Assembly (NCBI GenBank): GCA_028291615.1
Contig: JAQGHM010000391.1
Coordinates: 1-64,000 of the forward strand
Origin: Phycisphaerales bacterium
Lineage (GTDB): Bacteria; Planctomycetota; Phycisphaerae; Tepidisphaerales; Tepidisphaeraceae
Length of the DNA: 64,000 bases
Reading direction: 5' to 3'
The notes under the pieces: model-generated
Told to the model about the DNA's origin: nothing
Databases searched by the model: none
Seen by the model: the letters and a program-made list of their open reading frames with translations, nothing else
Position numbers and translations under genes: made by a program
Part shown: piece by piece, positions 1 through 9,638 of the stretch
Layout: each line of letters begins with the position of its first letter
Numbering within the stretch: the stretch's first letter is position 1

Positions 1-3000
1 GCCGCCACCGCCGCCACCACCGCCGCCGCCGCTGTCCTTCTGGTTGAAGGGGGACTTGTCTTTTTCTTCCTTGAGGGAGGCGATCATGGCGTCGAGCTGT
101 TCGACGACGCGGGATTCCTCGAGCTGGGTGGGCTTGCCGGTCTTTTGTTTGCCGAGGTCTTCCTTGACCTCGTCCATTCCGCTGGCGACCTCTAGGGCGG
201 CGGCGTCGTAGATGATGCCGCCGAGTCCGCGGAGGGTTTCGGCGACGTCGGTCATTCGCTTGGAGAGCTCGCCCTGCTTGCCGACGAGCTGGTTGACGCG
301 GATGGCCTGCTCGCGGGGGAGGGAGCCGTCGGGCTTGCGTGTGGCGTGGACCTCGTCGGTGGGCTTGTTGACGTCGGCGGATTGCTCGGCGCGGATTTTT
401 TCGAGCAGGGCTTTGACGGCCTCGGCTTGTTGTTCCTGCTTTTTCTTTTCGGCGTCCTTCTTTGCGTCCTCGGCCTTTTTGAGGGCTTGTTCGAGGGCGT
501 TGAGGGCTTCGACCTGGTGGGGGTTGTAGGCGGTGGCGAGCTTTTTATCGCGGAGGTCGACGATGGCGTAGCCCATCTTGCCGGCGGCGCGGACGAGGTC
601 CTGGCCGATGACGGCGCCGTCGCCCTTTATTTTTTCCTCGGCTTCCTTGGCGACGTTGCGGGTGTTTCGCTCGGTGGTTTCCTGCCCGGAGGTGATGACG
701 GCGAGCTCGACCTTGCCGGGCTTGTTGTCGCGCTTGGCCTTGGCGTAGAGGACGTCGAATTCCTCCTTGGTCATGGCCTTGGCCTTGACGTCGGCGCCCT
801 GGAGGTCGAGGTTGTCGATGTTGTGACCGGCCTGCCGGCGGACGAGGTCCTGGATGGCCTTGATGGTGTCGTCGAGCTGTTTGGTGAGTTGTTCGAGCTT
901 GCGGCGTTCGGCGTCCTTGAGCGTGTTGAGGACGACCTCGATGCCGAGCTGGGCCTGTTGCTGCTGGTTCTGGGCCTGGGCCTGCTGGTTCTGCTTGGCG
1001 GCGTCGGCGGCTTGGCGCTGTTGCGGGGAGATCTGCTGGGACTGGGCCTTCTGGGCGGCGTCTTTCATGGCCTGGGCGGACTGGGGGTCGGACTTAGACA
1101 TCTGCTCGCCCATCTTTTCCATCTGCTTGGCGGCATTGTCCATTTTGTCGGCGAGTTCTTTTTGCTTGGCGGCGTTGTCGTCGAGCTTTTTCTTCTGCTC
1201 GGGGGTGAGCTCGTCCGTCTTCTTGCCGAGCGTCTCCTTGCCGACCTCCTTCAGGCGGTTTTTCAGTTCGATCTGCTTGTCGAGGATGTCCTGAACGGTC
1301 TTGATGGCGCTGGAGAGGTTGCCGACCTTGTCCATCTTGGCCATCGCGTCTTCGAGCTTTTTGGCGGCGTCGCCCTGGTTCTTTTCCGATTGATCCAGAG
1401 ACTGGTTGCGATTCTCCTGGGCCTTCTGCTGTTGCTGCGGGTTGCCAGGGTTGGCTTTGGATTGGGCGGCCTTGTTGAGCTGGTTGGCCGCGTCGGTCAT
1501 CGGCTTTTCGGCGGCGGTGTCGAGGTCCTGCTTGGCTTCCTTGGCGATGGAATTCAGGTCTTCGCTCTTGACCTTGTTCTCTTTCAGCTCTTTCTGGATG
1601 TCGTCTAACTGGTTGGAGAGGCCCTTGGTTTGGGAGACCATGGCGCTCTGGCGGCTGGTCAAGCCTTCGAGGGCGGATTTGTCGCCCTTGGTCAACTCGG
1701 GCTTATCCTTGGTGTCTTGCGCGAGATTTTTGGTTTCGTTCTGGTTGGAAACCTGGCTGTCGTGGACGGTCTTGGTTTTCTGCGCGAGGTTGCGGATCTC
1801 GTCGGTGATGCGGATGGTCATCTCGTCCTGGGAGATGATGTTGATCCGGAGCTTGGAGGAGAATTGGGCGGGATGGGAGGCGGCGACGGTCTTTCCGTTC
1901 TCGGTCGCCTCGATCAGGTAGTTGTCCTTTGCTTCGATGCAGTATTCGAGGACGTCGCCGGGCTTTAGGTCGCCCAGGACGGATTTGAAGTCCCAGTCCC
2001 AGTTTAGGCGGAAGCGTTGGCGCTCGCCGGTGCCGTCGATGCGGGCCCAATCCTTCAGGGGAATTTCCCAGTGCTTCTTCGCGTTGGCAGGCTGAGCGCC
2101 GGTGGGGTCTTTGGGGTCGGGGGCGACGGAGATTCGGTCGACAATCAGGCGGAGTGAGGCGATGCCGAAATCATCCTCGGCCAGGACTTGCAGCGGGAGG
2201 TAGGCGTCGGGGGTGCGATCGACGTTCTTGCGCGGGCTTTCGATCATGACGGTCGGAAGCTGGTCGGGCTTGACGACGATCTCGTACTCTTCAAGGGCGG
2301 TGTTGGTGAAGCCGTCGGTATCGGTGGCCTGGATGCGGAAGCGGAAGGAGTCCTTTGCGGTCCAGTGGGCGACGGGGGCCGTGGGGTCGGGGCGATCGGT
2401 GGTGATGCCGGGGTCGGCGGACTTGACGTTATCGTTGTTGGAGAGGACGGGGAAGAGAATCTCTTTGGCCGGGTCGAGCTTCTTGTTGAACTGGACGCGG
2501 AGGGCGACCTTTGAGCCAGTGACCATGAAGGCTGGGGCCTTGGCGAGGTCAAGCGTGGTGGGGGTCATCTGGGCGTAGGCGGGCGGGGTGATGGTGGCCT
2601 GGACATTTTGAATGGCGAGGCGCGGGACGACCGTGATCGACTGTTTTTCGGTCTCATCGTCGCCGGCGGCCATCCAGACCTTCAGGTTGTCGCCGTTGGC
2701 CTTGATGCTTGCGGTGTAGCGGCCATTCTCGCCGCGGATCATGTATTCCTTGACGACGGGGCCGTCGTCGTACTGGTAATAGATCAGCGCCTTCTGCGAG
2801 GGCCTGTCACCTTTGGTGAGGTTCAGGCTGAGGTCGAGGTTCTGGCCGAAGGGGATGCGGGCGGGGATGGGCGCGGCATTGATGATGACGCTCTTGGGCC
2901 AGGGGGTGTTGCCGCCCAGCAGGCGGTTGCGCGCGATCTCGGCTAGCCTGGGGAGGGTGAGGCAGAGTGCGATCAGGAGCGCGATCGCGCCGATGGCGCT

Positions 3001-3453
3001 GCTGATCGAGTACCAGACGGGCTTGGTGACAATGGCTCGGCGGAGGTCGACGGTCTGGGCGAGTTGGGTGGCCTCGGTAACGACGCGCTCCTTCATCACT
3101 TCGGAGCCGGGGATCGAATCGGGTTGCTGGACGAAGTTAACGGTGGAGCGGAGGCGGTCGTCGAACTGGGGGAAGACGGCTTCGAGGTGGCCGGCGACGT
3201 CGCTGAGGGAAAAGCGGGCGAGGATGGGCTTGGCGATCCAGCGGAAGGCGAGGTAGCCGACGGCGAAAAGGGCGATGACCGCGACGAGCAGGCGCGGGAC
3301 GACGGGGAGCTTGAGGACGTAATCGACGAAGACGGTGGCGAGGAGGATGCCGACCGCTGAGGCGAGGAGGATGCCGACGCCGAAGAGGATGGAGAGGAAC
3401 TTGACGCGGCGGCGGAGGTCGTTGAGGGAGTTGATCAGGAGTGTGGGGGGCAT
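1..3453 (-). CDS. DUF4175-like membrane/coiled-coil protein (3' end outside window)
   Basis: I see an open frame of 1151 codons from an ATG at 3453 to the window edge without a stop, so the C-terminus is missing. The N-terminus has two hydrophobic segments near residues 18-68 and a third near 147-165. Beta-rich, Ig-like sequence follows to about residue 530, then a long Lys/Gln/Glu/Ala-rich region predicted to be coiled coil. The visible end is a run of glycines. This layout fits the large DUF4175-type proteins that close MoxR/DUF58/VWA operons in planctomycetes. It is the last gene of the operon that starts at 10745, 80 bases after the preceding gene. The family has no firm biochemical role; a membrane-anchored partner of the VWA proteins is inference. 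Confidence 0.75.
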   Translation of the reverse strand, partial: MPPTLLINSLNDLRRRVKFLSILFGVGILLASAVGILLATVFVDYVLKLPVVPRLLVAVIALFAVGYLAFRWIAKPILARFSLSDVAGHLEAVFPQFDDRLRSTVNFVQQPDSIPGSEVMKERVVTEATQLAQTVDLRRAIVTKPVWYSISSAIGAIALLIALCLTLPRLAEIARNRLLGGNTPWPKSVIINAAPIPARIPFGQNLDLSLNLTKGDRPSQKALIYYQYDDGPVVKEYMIRGENGRYTASIKANGDNLKVWMAAGDDETEKQSITVVPRLAIQNVQATITPPAYAQMTPTTLDLAKAPAFMVTGSKVALRVQFNKKLDPAKEILFPVLSNNDNVKSADPGITTDRPDPTAPVAHWTAKDSFRFRIQATDTDGFTNTALEEYEIVVKPDQLPTVMIESPRKNVDRTPDAYLPLQVLAEDDFGIASLRLIVDRISVAPDPKDPTGAQPANAKKHWEIPLKDWARIDGTGERQRFRLNWDWDFKSVLGDLKPGDVLEYCIEAKDNYLIEATENGKTVAASHPAQFSSKLRINIISQDEMTIRITDEIRNLAQKTKTVHDSQVSNQNETKNLAQDTKDKPELTKGDKSALEGLTSRQSAMVSQTKGLSNQLDDIQKELKENKVKSEDLNSIAKEAKQDLDTAAEKPMTDAANQLNKAAQSKANPGNPQQQQKAQENRNQSLDQSEKNQGDAAKKLEDAMAKMDKVGNLSSAIKTVQDILDKQIELKNRLKEVGKETLGKKTDELTPEQKKKLDDNAAKQKELADKMDNAAKQMEKMGEQMSKSDPQSAQAMKDAAQKAQSQQISPQQRQAADAAKQNQQAQAQNQQQQAQLGIEVVLNTLKDAERRKLEQLTKQLDDTIKAIQDLVRRQAGHNIDNLDLQGADVKAKAMTKEEFDVLYAKAKRDNKPGKVELAVITSGQETTERNTRNVAKEAEEKIKGDGAVIGQDLVRAAGKMGYAIVDLRDKKLATAYNPHQVEALNALEQALKKAEDAKKDAEKKKQEQQAEAVKALLEKIRAEQSADVNKPTDEVHATRKPDGSLPREQAIRVNQLVGKQGELSKRMTDVAETLRGLGGIIYDAAALEVASGMDEVKEDLGKQKTGKPTQLEESRVVEQLDAMIASLKEEKDKSPFNQKDSGGGGGGGGGG

Positions 3454-3514
3454 TTGCAGCTCCTATTCGGTGTCTTCTAAAGGCGTCGGTCGCGTCTCAT
3501 TCTAGGGCAGCCAG

Positions 3515-3533
3515 CACGGGCGGGACGCCCGTG
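3515..3533. repeat. Short perfect hairpin, REP-like intergenic element
   Basis: CACGGGCG and CGCCCGTG form an 8-bp stem around GGA. It starts at the stop of the upstream VWA gene and lies before the DUF4175-like gene, within the operon. No T-run follows, so it looks more like a dispersed repeat or an mRNA-stabilising hairpin than a terminator. Confidence 0.5.
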
Positions 3534-6044
3534 TTACAACATGCCGTAGGACTTTCTTAGGACCCATTCGATGGTGATTAGTAGCACGAAAATCGCCAAT
3601 GCGCGGTCTTTGTTCCAGAGGGGTTCGGAGATTTCCACGGGGATCTGCTTGGCGGCACTGGGGATGTCGGCGGCAAGGTGCGCTTTGGCCTGGTCGAGCT
3701 CGTAGGTTTTGCCCATGGTCTCCGAGGCGACGCGGCTTAGGAGTTGGCGGTCTACCTGGGGCTCGTTGAGCTCGAGGCGGGGGACGTTGACCTCGAAGGG
3801 GATTTCCATAGCGTCTACGCCGCCGGCGATGGGGGGGAGCTTTGCCTTAAACTTGCCGATGCGATCAGCGGTGTAGGAGGAGAGGTAGAGATCGACCTGC
3901 CCCTCCTGGCGCACCAGGTTTTCCCGGTAGACGGTTTTGCCGTCGTCGGCGGCAGAGCTGATCTCGACCGGGATCTGCTCGGGAAGCTGGGCAAGGAGCT
4001 GGGGGTCGAGGATTTTGAGGGAGAGGCGCACCTGTTCGCCGAGCTCGTAGGCGGTGCGAAAGGTCTGGAAGTTGAGCTTGCGCTGGCCGAGCTTTTTCGA
4101 GCGGGCTAGGTAGCGGAACTGCTGGATCCAGTAGGTGTCGAAGACGTTCTCGCCGGTATAGAAGCGCCAGCGCCAGGAATCGTCGATGGCGGAGAAGAGG
4201 GTTCGGCCGGCTCCGTAGCGGCCGAGGACCAGGAGCGGGGCCTTGCGGCCGTCGGGGGCGGTGACGGTGGGGTGCTGGGCGTAGACCTCGCCGCTGCCGG
4301 GCTTGACCTGCACGCCTTGGCAGAACCAGAAGATGGGCTGGATCTCGTTCTTGATGAAGTTCTCGTTCTTGGCCTTATCTTCGAAGAAGCGGAAGATGGA
4401 GGACTCGGCGCCGTCGCGGGTGAGCTCGGGGCGGAAGCCGTCCTTGATGGAGGCGGCGCGGCCTTCCTGGACGCGCGTGATCAGGACGGGGAGGAGCTCT
4501 TCGAGGGCAGTGTTGCGGTAGGCGGCGGGGGCGAAGCGGGGGCCAGCGACCATGCCGAAACCGCCGCCGCGCTTGGAGACGAAATCCTTGACGAGCTGGA
4601 GCTGGGCGTCAGTGAACTGCCGCGGGTCGACGTCGCCGAAAATGACGACGTCGTACTTGAGGATCTCCTCGATCGATTCGGGGAAGCGCTTGATGGGGCC
4701 GGGGAAGTTGGTCTTCTCGTCGGGGGCGTCGCCTTCCTGGGCGAAGGTGGGATCGGCGCTGGTGAGGAGGCAGGAGATGTTGACGGTGGCGTCGCGGATC
4801 ATCTCGTTCTTAACGTAGCGGTATTCCCAGCGGGGGTAGCCTTCCACGTAGAGGACGTTGAGCTTGGCGTCGAGGACGGCCACCTGGACGTTGCGGATGT
4901 TGTCTTCTTCATTCAGCTCGCCGGGCTCTTTGACAATAATCACGTCGATGTCAACGGTGTCGACTTTCTCGGGCTTCCACTGGAGCTCGACCTCGACGGG
5001 CTTGTCGTTCTCGACGACGACGTCTTTTTCCACGGGCTGACCGTTGGCGCGCTTGAGCGGGAGCTTGGTCTTGCTGTTGATGGCCTGCACCCTGGCGTGG
5101 TGGCCGGCCTCGAAGCCGACGGCGCGGACGGTGGCCTTGATGTTGACGATGTCGCCTTCAAAGGCGGCGTCCTGGACATTGATGGCTTCGAGTTGGAGGT
5201 TCTTGGGGGGTTTGTCGGAGCCGACGACGACGGGGTAGATCTTGACGCCGAAGTTTTTGAGGGCGGCGAGACCTTCGGGGATGATCTCCTTGGGGGTGTT
5301 GCGGCCGTCGGTGAGGATGACGACGCCGGCGAGGCGCTGGCCCTGGAGGTCTTCGATGGCGGAGCGGAGGGAGGCGAGGACCTGGGTAGTCTGGCCTTCG
5401 GGTTTGAGGTTTTCGAAGGCGGTGAGGATGGGGGCGTAGTCGAGCGCCTGTTTCTTTTCTTCAGCGGATTCGTTTTTGGTTTCCTCGTCGGGTTTTTTCT
5501 GCGACGCGAGGGCGACGACGGGGATCGCCTGGCGGTCAAAGCGGTAGAAATGGAGGATGTGGGTTTTGGAGAGATCTTTGACCAGCGCCTGGTCGTCGGC
5601 CTTGAGGAGTTGGAGGATGGCGTCCATGCGGGTGAGGGGCTCGGCGGGGTTGGGGCCGGCGTCGCGGACGCGCATGGAGATCGTGTCATCGACGAGGATG
5701 GCGAGGACGGAAGGCTCGGTGCGGCTTTGGCCGATCGTGAAGACCGGCATGTTCAGGAGCGCGAGGACGAAGCCGAGGATGAGGCAGCGGATGACGGCGA
5801 GTGAGATGCGCGCGCCTTTCGAGCGGCCTTCGCGGCGGTAGACGTAGATGACAAGCGCGATGGCGGCGAGGGCGAGGACGACGTTCCAGGCGGCAGCGCC
5901 GACGGGGCCGAAGCCGATCTTGGTGAAGAGGTAGTCGAGCGTGTCCTGACCGGGCCAGCGGGGGTGGAACTGGATCGAGAGATCGCCTTCCTGGTTGAGG
6001 AAGCCGCGGTCGAGTCCGAAGATCCATTCTAGTAGACGTTTCAT
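3534..6044 (-). CDS. Membrane VWA-domain protein (BatA/glutamine-amidotransferase-like, operon member)
   Basis: This 836-residue protein has two N-terminal membrane helices (about 48-68 and 80-104). A von Willebrand A-like domain follows, beginning at the strand with D119-D-T121-I-S123. That is a DxTxS variant of the DxSxS metal site. The downstream VVILTDGRNTP strand carries the usual TDG. After about residue 350 come Ig-like beta sequence and a domain resembling a class I glutamine amidotransferase fold without an obvious catalytic Cys. A C-terminal membrane helix sits near 812-830. It starts 18 bases after the BatA-like gene and is probably translated from the same mRNA. In this family two VWA membrane proteins commonly work with a MoxR ATPase. 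The biological substrate is unknown. Confidence 0.8.
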   Translation of the reverse strand: MKRLLEWIFGLDRGFLNQEGDLSIQFHPRWPGQDTLDYLFTKIGFGPVGAAAWNVVLALAAIALVIYVYRREGRSKGARISLAVIRCLILGFVLALLNMPVFTIGQSRTEPSVLAILVDDTISMRVRDAGPNPAEPLTRMDAILQLLKADDQALVKDLSKTHILHFYRFDRQAIPVVALASQKKPDEETKNESAEEKKQALDYAPILTAFENLKPEGQTTQVLASLRSAIEDLQGQRLAGVVILTDGRNTPKEIIPEGLAALKNFGVKIYPVVVGSDKPPKNLQLEAINVQDAAFEGDIVNIKATVRAVGFEAGHHARVQAINSKTKLPLKRANGQPVEKDVVVENDKPVEVELQWKPEKVDTVDIDVIIVKEPGELNEEDNIRNVQVAVLDAKLNVLYVEGYPRWEYRYVKNEMIRDATVNISCLLTSADPTFAQEGDAPDEKTNFPGPIKRFPESIEEILKYDVVIFGDVDPRQFTDAQLQLVKDFVSKRGGGFGMVAGPRFAPAAYRNTALEELLPVLITRVQEGRAASIKDGFRPELTRDGAESSIFRFFEDKAKNENFIKNEIQPIFWFCQGVQVKPGSGEVYAQHPTVTAPDGRKAPLLVLGRYGAGRTLFSAIDDSWRWRFYTGENVFDTYWIQQFRYLARSKKLGQRKLNFQTFRTAYELGEQVRLSLKILDPQLLAQLPEQIPVEISSAADDGKTVYRENLVRQEGQVDLYLSSYTADRIGKFKAKLPPIAGGVDAMEIPFEVNVPRLELNEPQVDRQLLSRVASETMGKTYELDQAKAHLAADIPSAAKQIPVEISEPLWNKDRALAIFVLLITIEWVLRKSYGML

Positions 6045-6052
6045 GAAGATAA

Positions 6053-6076
6053 TTGCTGGTTGTTAGTTGCTGGTTG
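6053..6076. repeat. Direct repeat at gene junction (TTGCTGGTTG x2)
   Basis: Two identical 10-base copies of TTGCTGGTTG are separated by TTAG and span the stop codon of the BatA-like gene. A related inverted copy lies at 56057-56075 upstream of the inositol-phosphate synthase gene, suggesting a short dispersed element. Confidence 0.5.
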
Positions 6077-8384
6077 CCAGTGCGGGTTCTGGGGTGGCTT
6101 GGAGGCGTTTGCCTCGTTTGTAGTGGCCGAAGTGCATGGCCAGGAAACATTCGAGGCCGGCGAAGATTAACACCAGCGCCATGAAGGCCCAGCTCCAGTC
6201 GTTGCCGGAATCGATCTTCAGGCCGGCGATGGCGAGGGTGTCGTCTTCCATGGCGAGGTCGATGTCGCCCAGCGCCTTCTTGATGGCGTCGTTTGCAATG
6301 ACGCGGACGTCGGCTTCGTTGGAGGGGACGTTGACGGCGATTGGGATCGTGCGGTTACCGACGTTGAGGAGGTAGACGCCGGGGTGGGTCATGGGCTTGG
6401 CAGAGTGGTAGGTGGTGATGCCAGCCTGATCGGTGGCGTTTTCCATGGCGACGGGGTTCTTGGAGGAGTCGAAGAGGGTGGGGGAGGCGGTGAGGCCCAG
6501 GGATTGGGGAACCGCGAGGGCATCGCCGACGGTGAGGTTCATCCAGCGGTCGGCCGCGCCGACAGAGCCGGCGAGGATCTCGTGGATGAGGGCGACGAAG
6601 ATCGGCTTGGGGTTGAGGCCGTTCCACTCGGGGTTGGCAGTGGTGGAGAAGTAGACGACGCGGCCGCGGCCGAGGGGATGGACGGTGACGGCGGGGTCGC
6701 CGGGCTTGCCGTTTTCGGCCTGGTAGCTGAGGACGCGCTCGGCGCTGGTGTTGGCGGGGAGCTCCATCTGCCAATAGCTCCAGACCTGGGCGGTGGTGAG
6801 GCCGCTGTTTTCCTCGCCTTTGAATTCCTTGAGGAAGGGATGGGGGTCGCCTTTGGGGTTGAAGTCGAAGTGGTAGCCCTTGTCGTTGGTGGAGACGGTC
6901 TTGATCAGGCGGCCAGGGAGGAGGCCGCGCGGGACGAGCTGCTGGTTGTAGTTGTCGCTGTTGACGGCGGGGCCGACGAAGATGATGACGGTGCCCCCCT
7001 GCTCAACGTACTTCTTGAGCTGATCGGCCTGGTTGGGGTTGACCTGGCCGACGTTGGTGAGAAAGACGGCGCGGTAGTTGGTGAGGATCTTGTTGGAAAG
7101 CTCAAGCTCACCGATGGGGGCTTCGGGGAGGACGTAGCTGTCGGTCTTGGCGCTGGATGTTGAGGAGGGGCGGGTTTCGGGGTCGAGATCCTTGGGGGGG
7201 GAGAGGGCGAGCTCGAGGAAGGAGCCGGAGCCCTGGAGCGCGCCGATGCCGCGCTCGCCTTCGACGATGAGGACTTTCATCTCGGAAGCGACATCGACGA
7301 CGCGCCAGCGGGTGTTGTCGATCTTGAGGCGGTCGTCGCCGGCGAGCGTGACCGAGAGGACGCGGGGGCCGCCTTCGGCGATGCTGATACCTGAGAGGGA
7401 TTGGGGTTGAGTTTCAAGATCGAGCTTGAGGGACTTGGCGACGCCGGCGGGAACGTCGTTCAGCTTCCACTGCAGGACCGGGTCGGGGCCGGCGCCGTAG
7501 CCTTTGACGTCGGTGACGAAGTCAGCGGAGAACTTGGTGGTGACGAGGTTGTTGGCGGGATCGAGCTTGAGGACGGCCTGATTCCATTGGCCGGGCTTGC
7601 CAAGGACGAAGAGGTTGGGCTTACCGAACGCCTGGGCGAGTTGGGGGCCGGTCTGCTTGAGGGCTTCGACGGCTTTGCCACCCTCGCCTTCGAAGGCGCT
7701 GCGGGTGCCGTCGGTGAAGATGTAGAGGCGCTTGGTGGGAAGTTTGCTCTCTTCCTTGGCGGTGCGGAGGGCGAGTTGGAACGCGCCTTCAAGATCCGTG
7801 GCGGCGGCGGTCTGCTCGATACGATCGATGGCGGCGCGGGCGGATTGGAGGTCGTAGGTGGGCTTGGGGGTGGCGGCGTGGGGATCGATCGTCTTGTCCT
7901 TGTCGATGGGGCTGGAGGCGGTGATGACCATGACCTCTTCGTTGCCGGCGGAGAGGCGGTCGATCAACTTTTTGGCCATGAGCTTGGCTTGGTCGAGGTG
8001 ACTCTTGGCGTCGGGGCGGCCACCGGGCTCATAGGCCATGGAGTAGGAGTTGTCGATGACGAAGACGTGGAGGGCGGTGCGCTGGCCGCCTAGGGCGGCG
8101 ATGGTATTGTTTTCGCAACCGAGCGGTCGGGCGAGGGCGAGGCCCATGAGGAAGATGAGGAGGCAGCGAATGGCGAGGAGGAGCCACTGCTCGAACTTGA
8201 GGCGGCGGCGATTTTTCCGCATGGCCTGGAGGAGGTATTCCATCGCGGCCCAGCGGACGGTCTTGAAGCGGCGGCGATTGAGGATGTGGATGATGATCGG
8301 GATGGAGGCGAGCGCCGCGCCGGCGACGGCGAAGCCGGGGCTGACGAACCAGGCGGCGAGGATGTTCAGCGGGGCGATGGTCAT
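6063..8384 (-). CDS. BatA-like VWA membrane protein
   Basis: The 773-residue product begins with the aerotolerance/BatA N-terminal domain. It has a helix at about 15-35, the basic NRRRF stretch and a second helix at about 66-86. A VWA domain follows with a canonical metal site D111-N-S113-Y-S115 and a later YIFTDGTRS strand. The C-terminal half resembles the amidotransferase-like region of the next gene. A last membrane helix lies near residues 738-757, followed by a short basic tail. Most of the protein should face the periplasm. It sits 12 bases after the DUF58 gene, in the order moxR, DUF58, BatA-like, VWA, a layout known from Bacteroidetes bat operons and planctomycetes. It is probably a MoxR client or assembly partner. 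Confidence 0.85.
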   Translation of the reverse strand: MTIAPLNILAAWFVSPGFAVAGAALASIPIIIHILNRRRFKTVRWAAMEYLLQAMRKNRRRLKFEQWLLLAIRCLLIFLMGLALARPLGCENNTIAALGGQRTALHVFVIDNSYSMAYEPGGRPDAKSHLDQAKLMAKKLIDRLSAGNEEVMVITASSPIDKDKTIDPHAATPKPTYDLQSARAAIDRIEQTAAATDLEGAFQLALRTAKEESKLPTKRLYIFTDGTRSAFEGEGGKAVEALKQTGPQLAQAFGKPNLFVLGKPGQWNQAVLKLDPANNLVTTKFSADFVTDVKGYGAGPDPVLQWKLNDVPAGVAKSLKLDLETQPQSLSGISIAEGGPRVLSVTLAGDDRLKIDNTRWRVVDVASEMKVLIVEGERGIGALQGSGSFLELALSPPKDLDPETRPSSTSSAKTDSYVLPEAPIGELELSNKILTNYRAVFLTNVGQVNPNQADQLKKYVEQGGTVIIFVGPAVNSDNYNQQLVPRGLLPGRLIKTVSTNDKGYHFDFNPKGDPHPFLKEFKGEENSGLTTAQVWSYWQMELPANTSAERVLSYQAENGKPGDPAVTVHPLGRGRVVYFSTTANPEWNGLNPKPIFVALIHEILAGSVGAADRWMNLTVGDALAVPQSLGLTASPTLFDSSKNPVAMENATDQAGITTYHSAKPMTHPGVYLLNVGNRTIPIAVNVPSNEADVRVIANDAIKKALGDIDLAMEDDTLAIAGLKIDSGNDWSWAFMALVLIFAGLECFLAMHFGHYKRGKRLQATPEPALATSN

Positions 8385-8396
8385 GTCCGTTATTCT

Positions 8397-9329
8397 TTAC
8401 TTAATGCTCGAGGCGCGGGTGGCGAGGAAACCGCTCAGGGTGACGTCGAGGGGGTCGCTGGTATTCATGCGGTGGTAGTCGATGTTCATGCCGCGGCAGA
8501 GTTTTTTGAGTTGCTCGGTGAAGAGGCTTAGCTGTTCGAGGTAACCCTGGCGGAGGGCGCGCGGTTCGGTGAGGAGGTCGCCCATTTCTTCCATGCCTTT
8601 GAAGAGGGTGACGTCCTGGAAGGGGAATTCGATTTCCATCGGGTCGAGAAGTTGGAAGACCATCATCTCGTGCCGCTTGTAGCGCAGGTGACGGAGGCCT
8701 TTCTTGATCGACTCGATGTCGTCGAAGAAGTCGGAGAGGATGACGATGAGCGAGCGGTGAGTGAGTTTCTCGGCGAGCTGGTCGAGGATCTTGCCGGTGT
8801 TGGTCTTCTTGAGGCGGGGGATCATCGTGAGCTCGTGGGTGATGATCTTCCACTGGCCGGGGAGGTTGGAGGGTTTGAAGTATTTTTTGAGATCGCTGTC
8901 GAAGACGGCGAGGCCGGCGGAATCCTGCTGCTGGATGGCCATGTAGGAGAGGCTGGCGGCGATCGCGGTGGCGTGGTCGTACTTGGACCATTGCGTGCCG
9001 TCGCCGCCGTCGATGGAGGAGTAGCCCATGGATTCGGAGGCATCGACGACGCAGATCAGGTGGAGGTTGGTCTCTTCGAGGTATTGCTTGAGGTAGATTT
9101 TGTCGGAGCGGCCGAAGACTTTCCAATCGACGTGTCGGATGTCGTCGCCGGCGACGTAGGGGCGGTGCTGGGCGAACTCGACGCTAATGCCCTGGTAAGG
9201 CGAACGGTGCATGCCGGTCATGAGGCCTTCGACGATCAGGCGGGCTCGGAGGTCGAGACCGCTGATGCGCGCGAGGGTTTTAGGCTCGAGGTATTTGCGG
9301 TATTCGGCGGCGTGGGGGAGTTCTGGCAT
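8397..9329 (-). CDS. DUF58 domain protein
   Basis: At 310 residues this is the usual size for the family. The DUF58 signature is at about residues 58-87 (AGDDIRHVDWKVFGRSD followed by an LKQYLEE stretch). It is followed by a VWA-like strand with D96-A-S98-E-S100, an intact DxSxS metal site. No signal peptide or membrane helix is visible, so the protein is probably cytoplasmic. DUF58 proteins are almost always encoded next to MoxR ATPases, as here. In such systems the pair is thought to act as a chaperone-like module, but no substrate is identified. Confidence 0.9.
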   Translation of the reverse strand: MPELPHAAEYRKYLEPKTLARISGLDLRARLIVEGLMTGMHRSPYQGISVEFAQHRPYVAGDDIRHVDWKVFGRSDKIYLKQYLEETNLHLICVVDASESMGYSSIDGGDGTQWSKYDHATAIAASLSYMAIQQQDSAGLAVFDSDLKKYFKPSNLPGQWKIITHELTMIPRLKKTNTGKILDQLAEKLTHRSLIVILSDFFDDIESIKKGLRHLRYKRHEMMVFQLLDPMEIEFPFQDVTLFKGMEEMGDLLTEPRALRQGYLEQLSLFTEQLKKLCRGMNIDYHRMNTSDPLDVTLSGFLATRASSIK

Positions 9330-9359
9330 GGTCGCGACATCCTGATTGCGGCGGCTGGT

Positions 9360-9617
9360 TTAGTGGGTTCCCTCATCTGAGCGACGACCTGCGACCTCGG
9401 GGATTTCGCCCTCGCTCGATACGCTTGTCACATTACGAATGTAGACAAATTCAAATCGCTCGTCGGGATAACAAACGATCGCGGTCGAAGTCCAACCGGG
9501 TGGAAGCAAGAGGAAGTCGCGATGCTTGATCTCAAACTTTCGTGCATCATTCATGTGAATGGTGAATGGGACGAACGGTTGGCGCTTGATGAATCCTCTA
9601 AGCATTTCTGCAGTCAT
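9360..9617 (-). CDS. Small protein of unknown function, paralogue of the 55134-55382 gene
   Basis: I do not recognise a function for this 85-residue protein. It resembles the 82-residue product encoded at 55134-55382. Both have an acidic/basic N-terminal helix with the pattern R-x-P-F-V-P, then IHM/LHL, a short turn and alternating beta strands. It sits between moxR and the DUF58 gene, 21 bases after the moxR stop, so it should be co-transcribed. There is no signal peptide, membrane helix or cysteine pair. It may be an insertion of a widespread small gene into the operon rather than a functional member. Confidence 0.7.
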   Translation of the reverse strand: MTAEMLRGFIKRQPFVPFTIHMNDARKFEIKHRDFLLLPPGWTSTAIVCYPDERFEFVYIRNVTSVSSEGEIPEVAGRRSDEGTH

Positions 9618-9638
9618 GAAATTGCTCGTTGAAATTGG

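Noticed and set aside
4272-5804. A 510-codon plus-strand frame opposite the VWA gene
   Set aside because: The product is almost entirely Gly, Val, Asp, Leu and Glu, typical of the complement of GC-rich codons. The minus-strand gene has clear domains.
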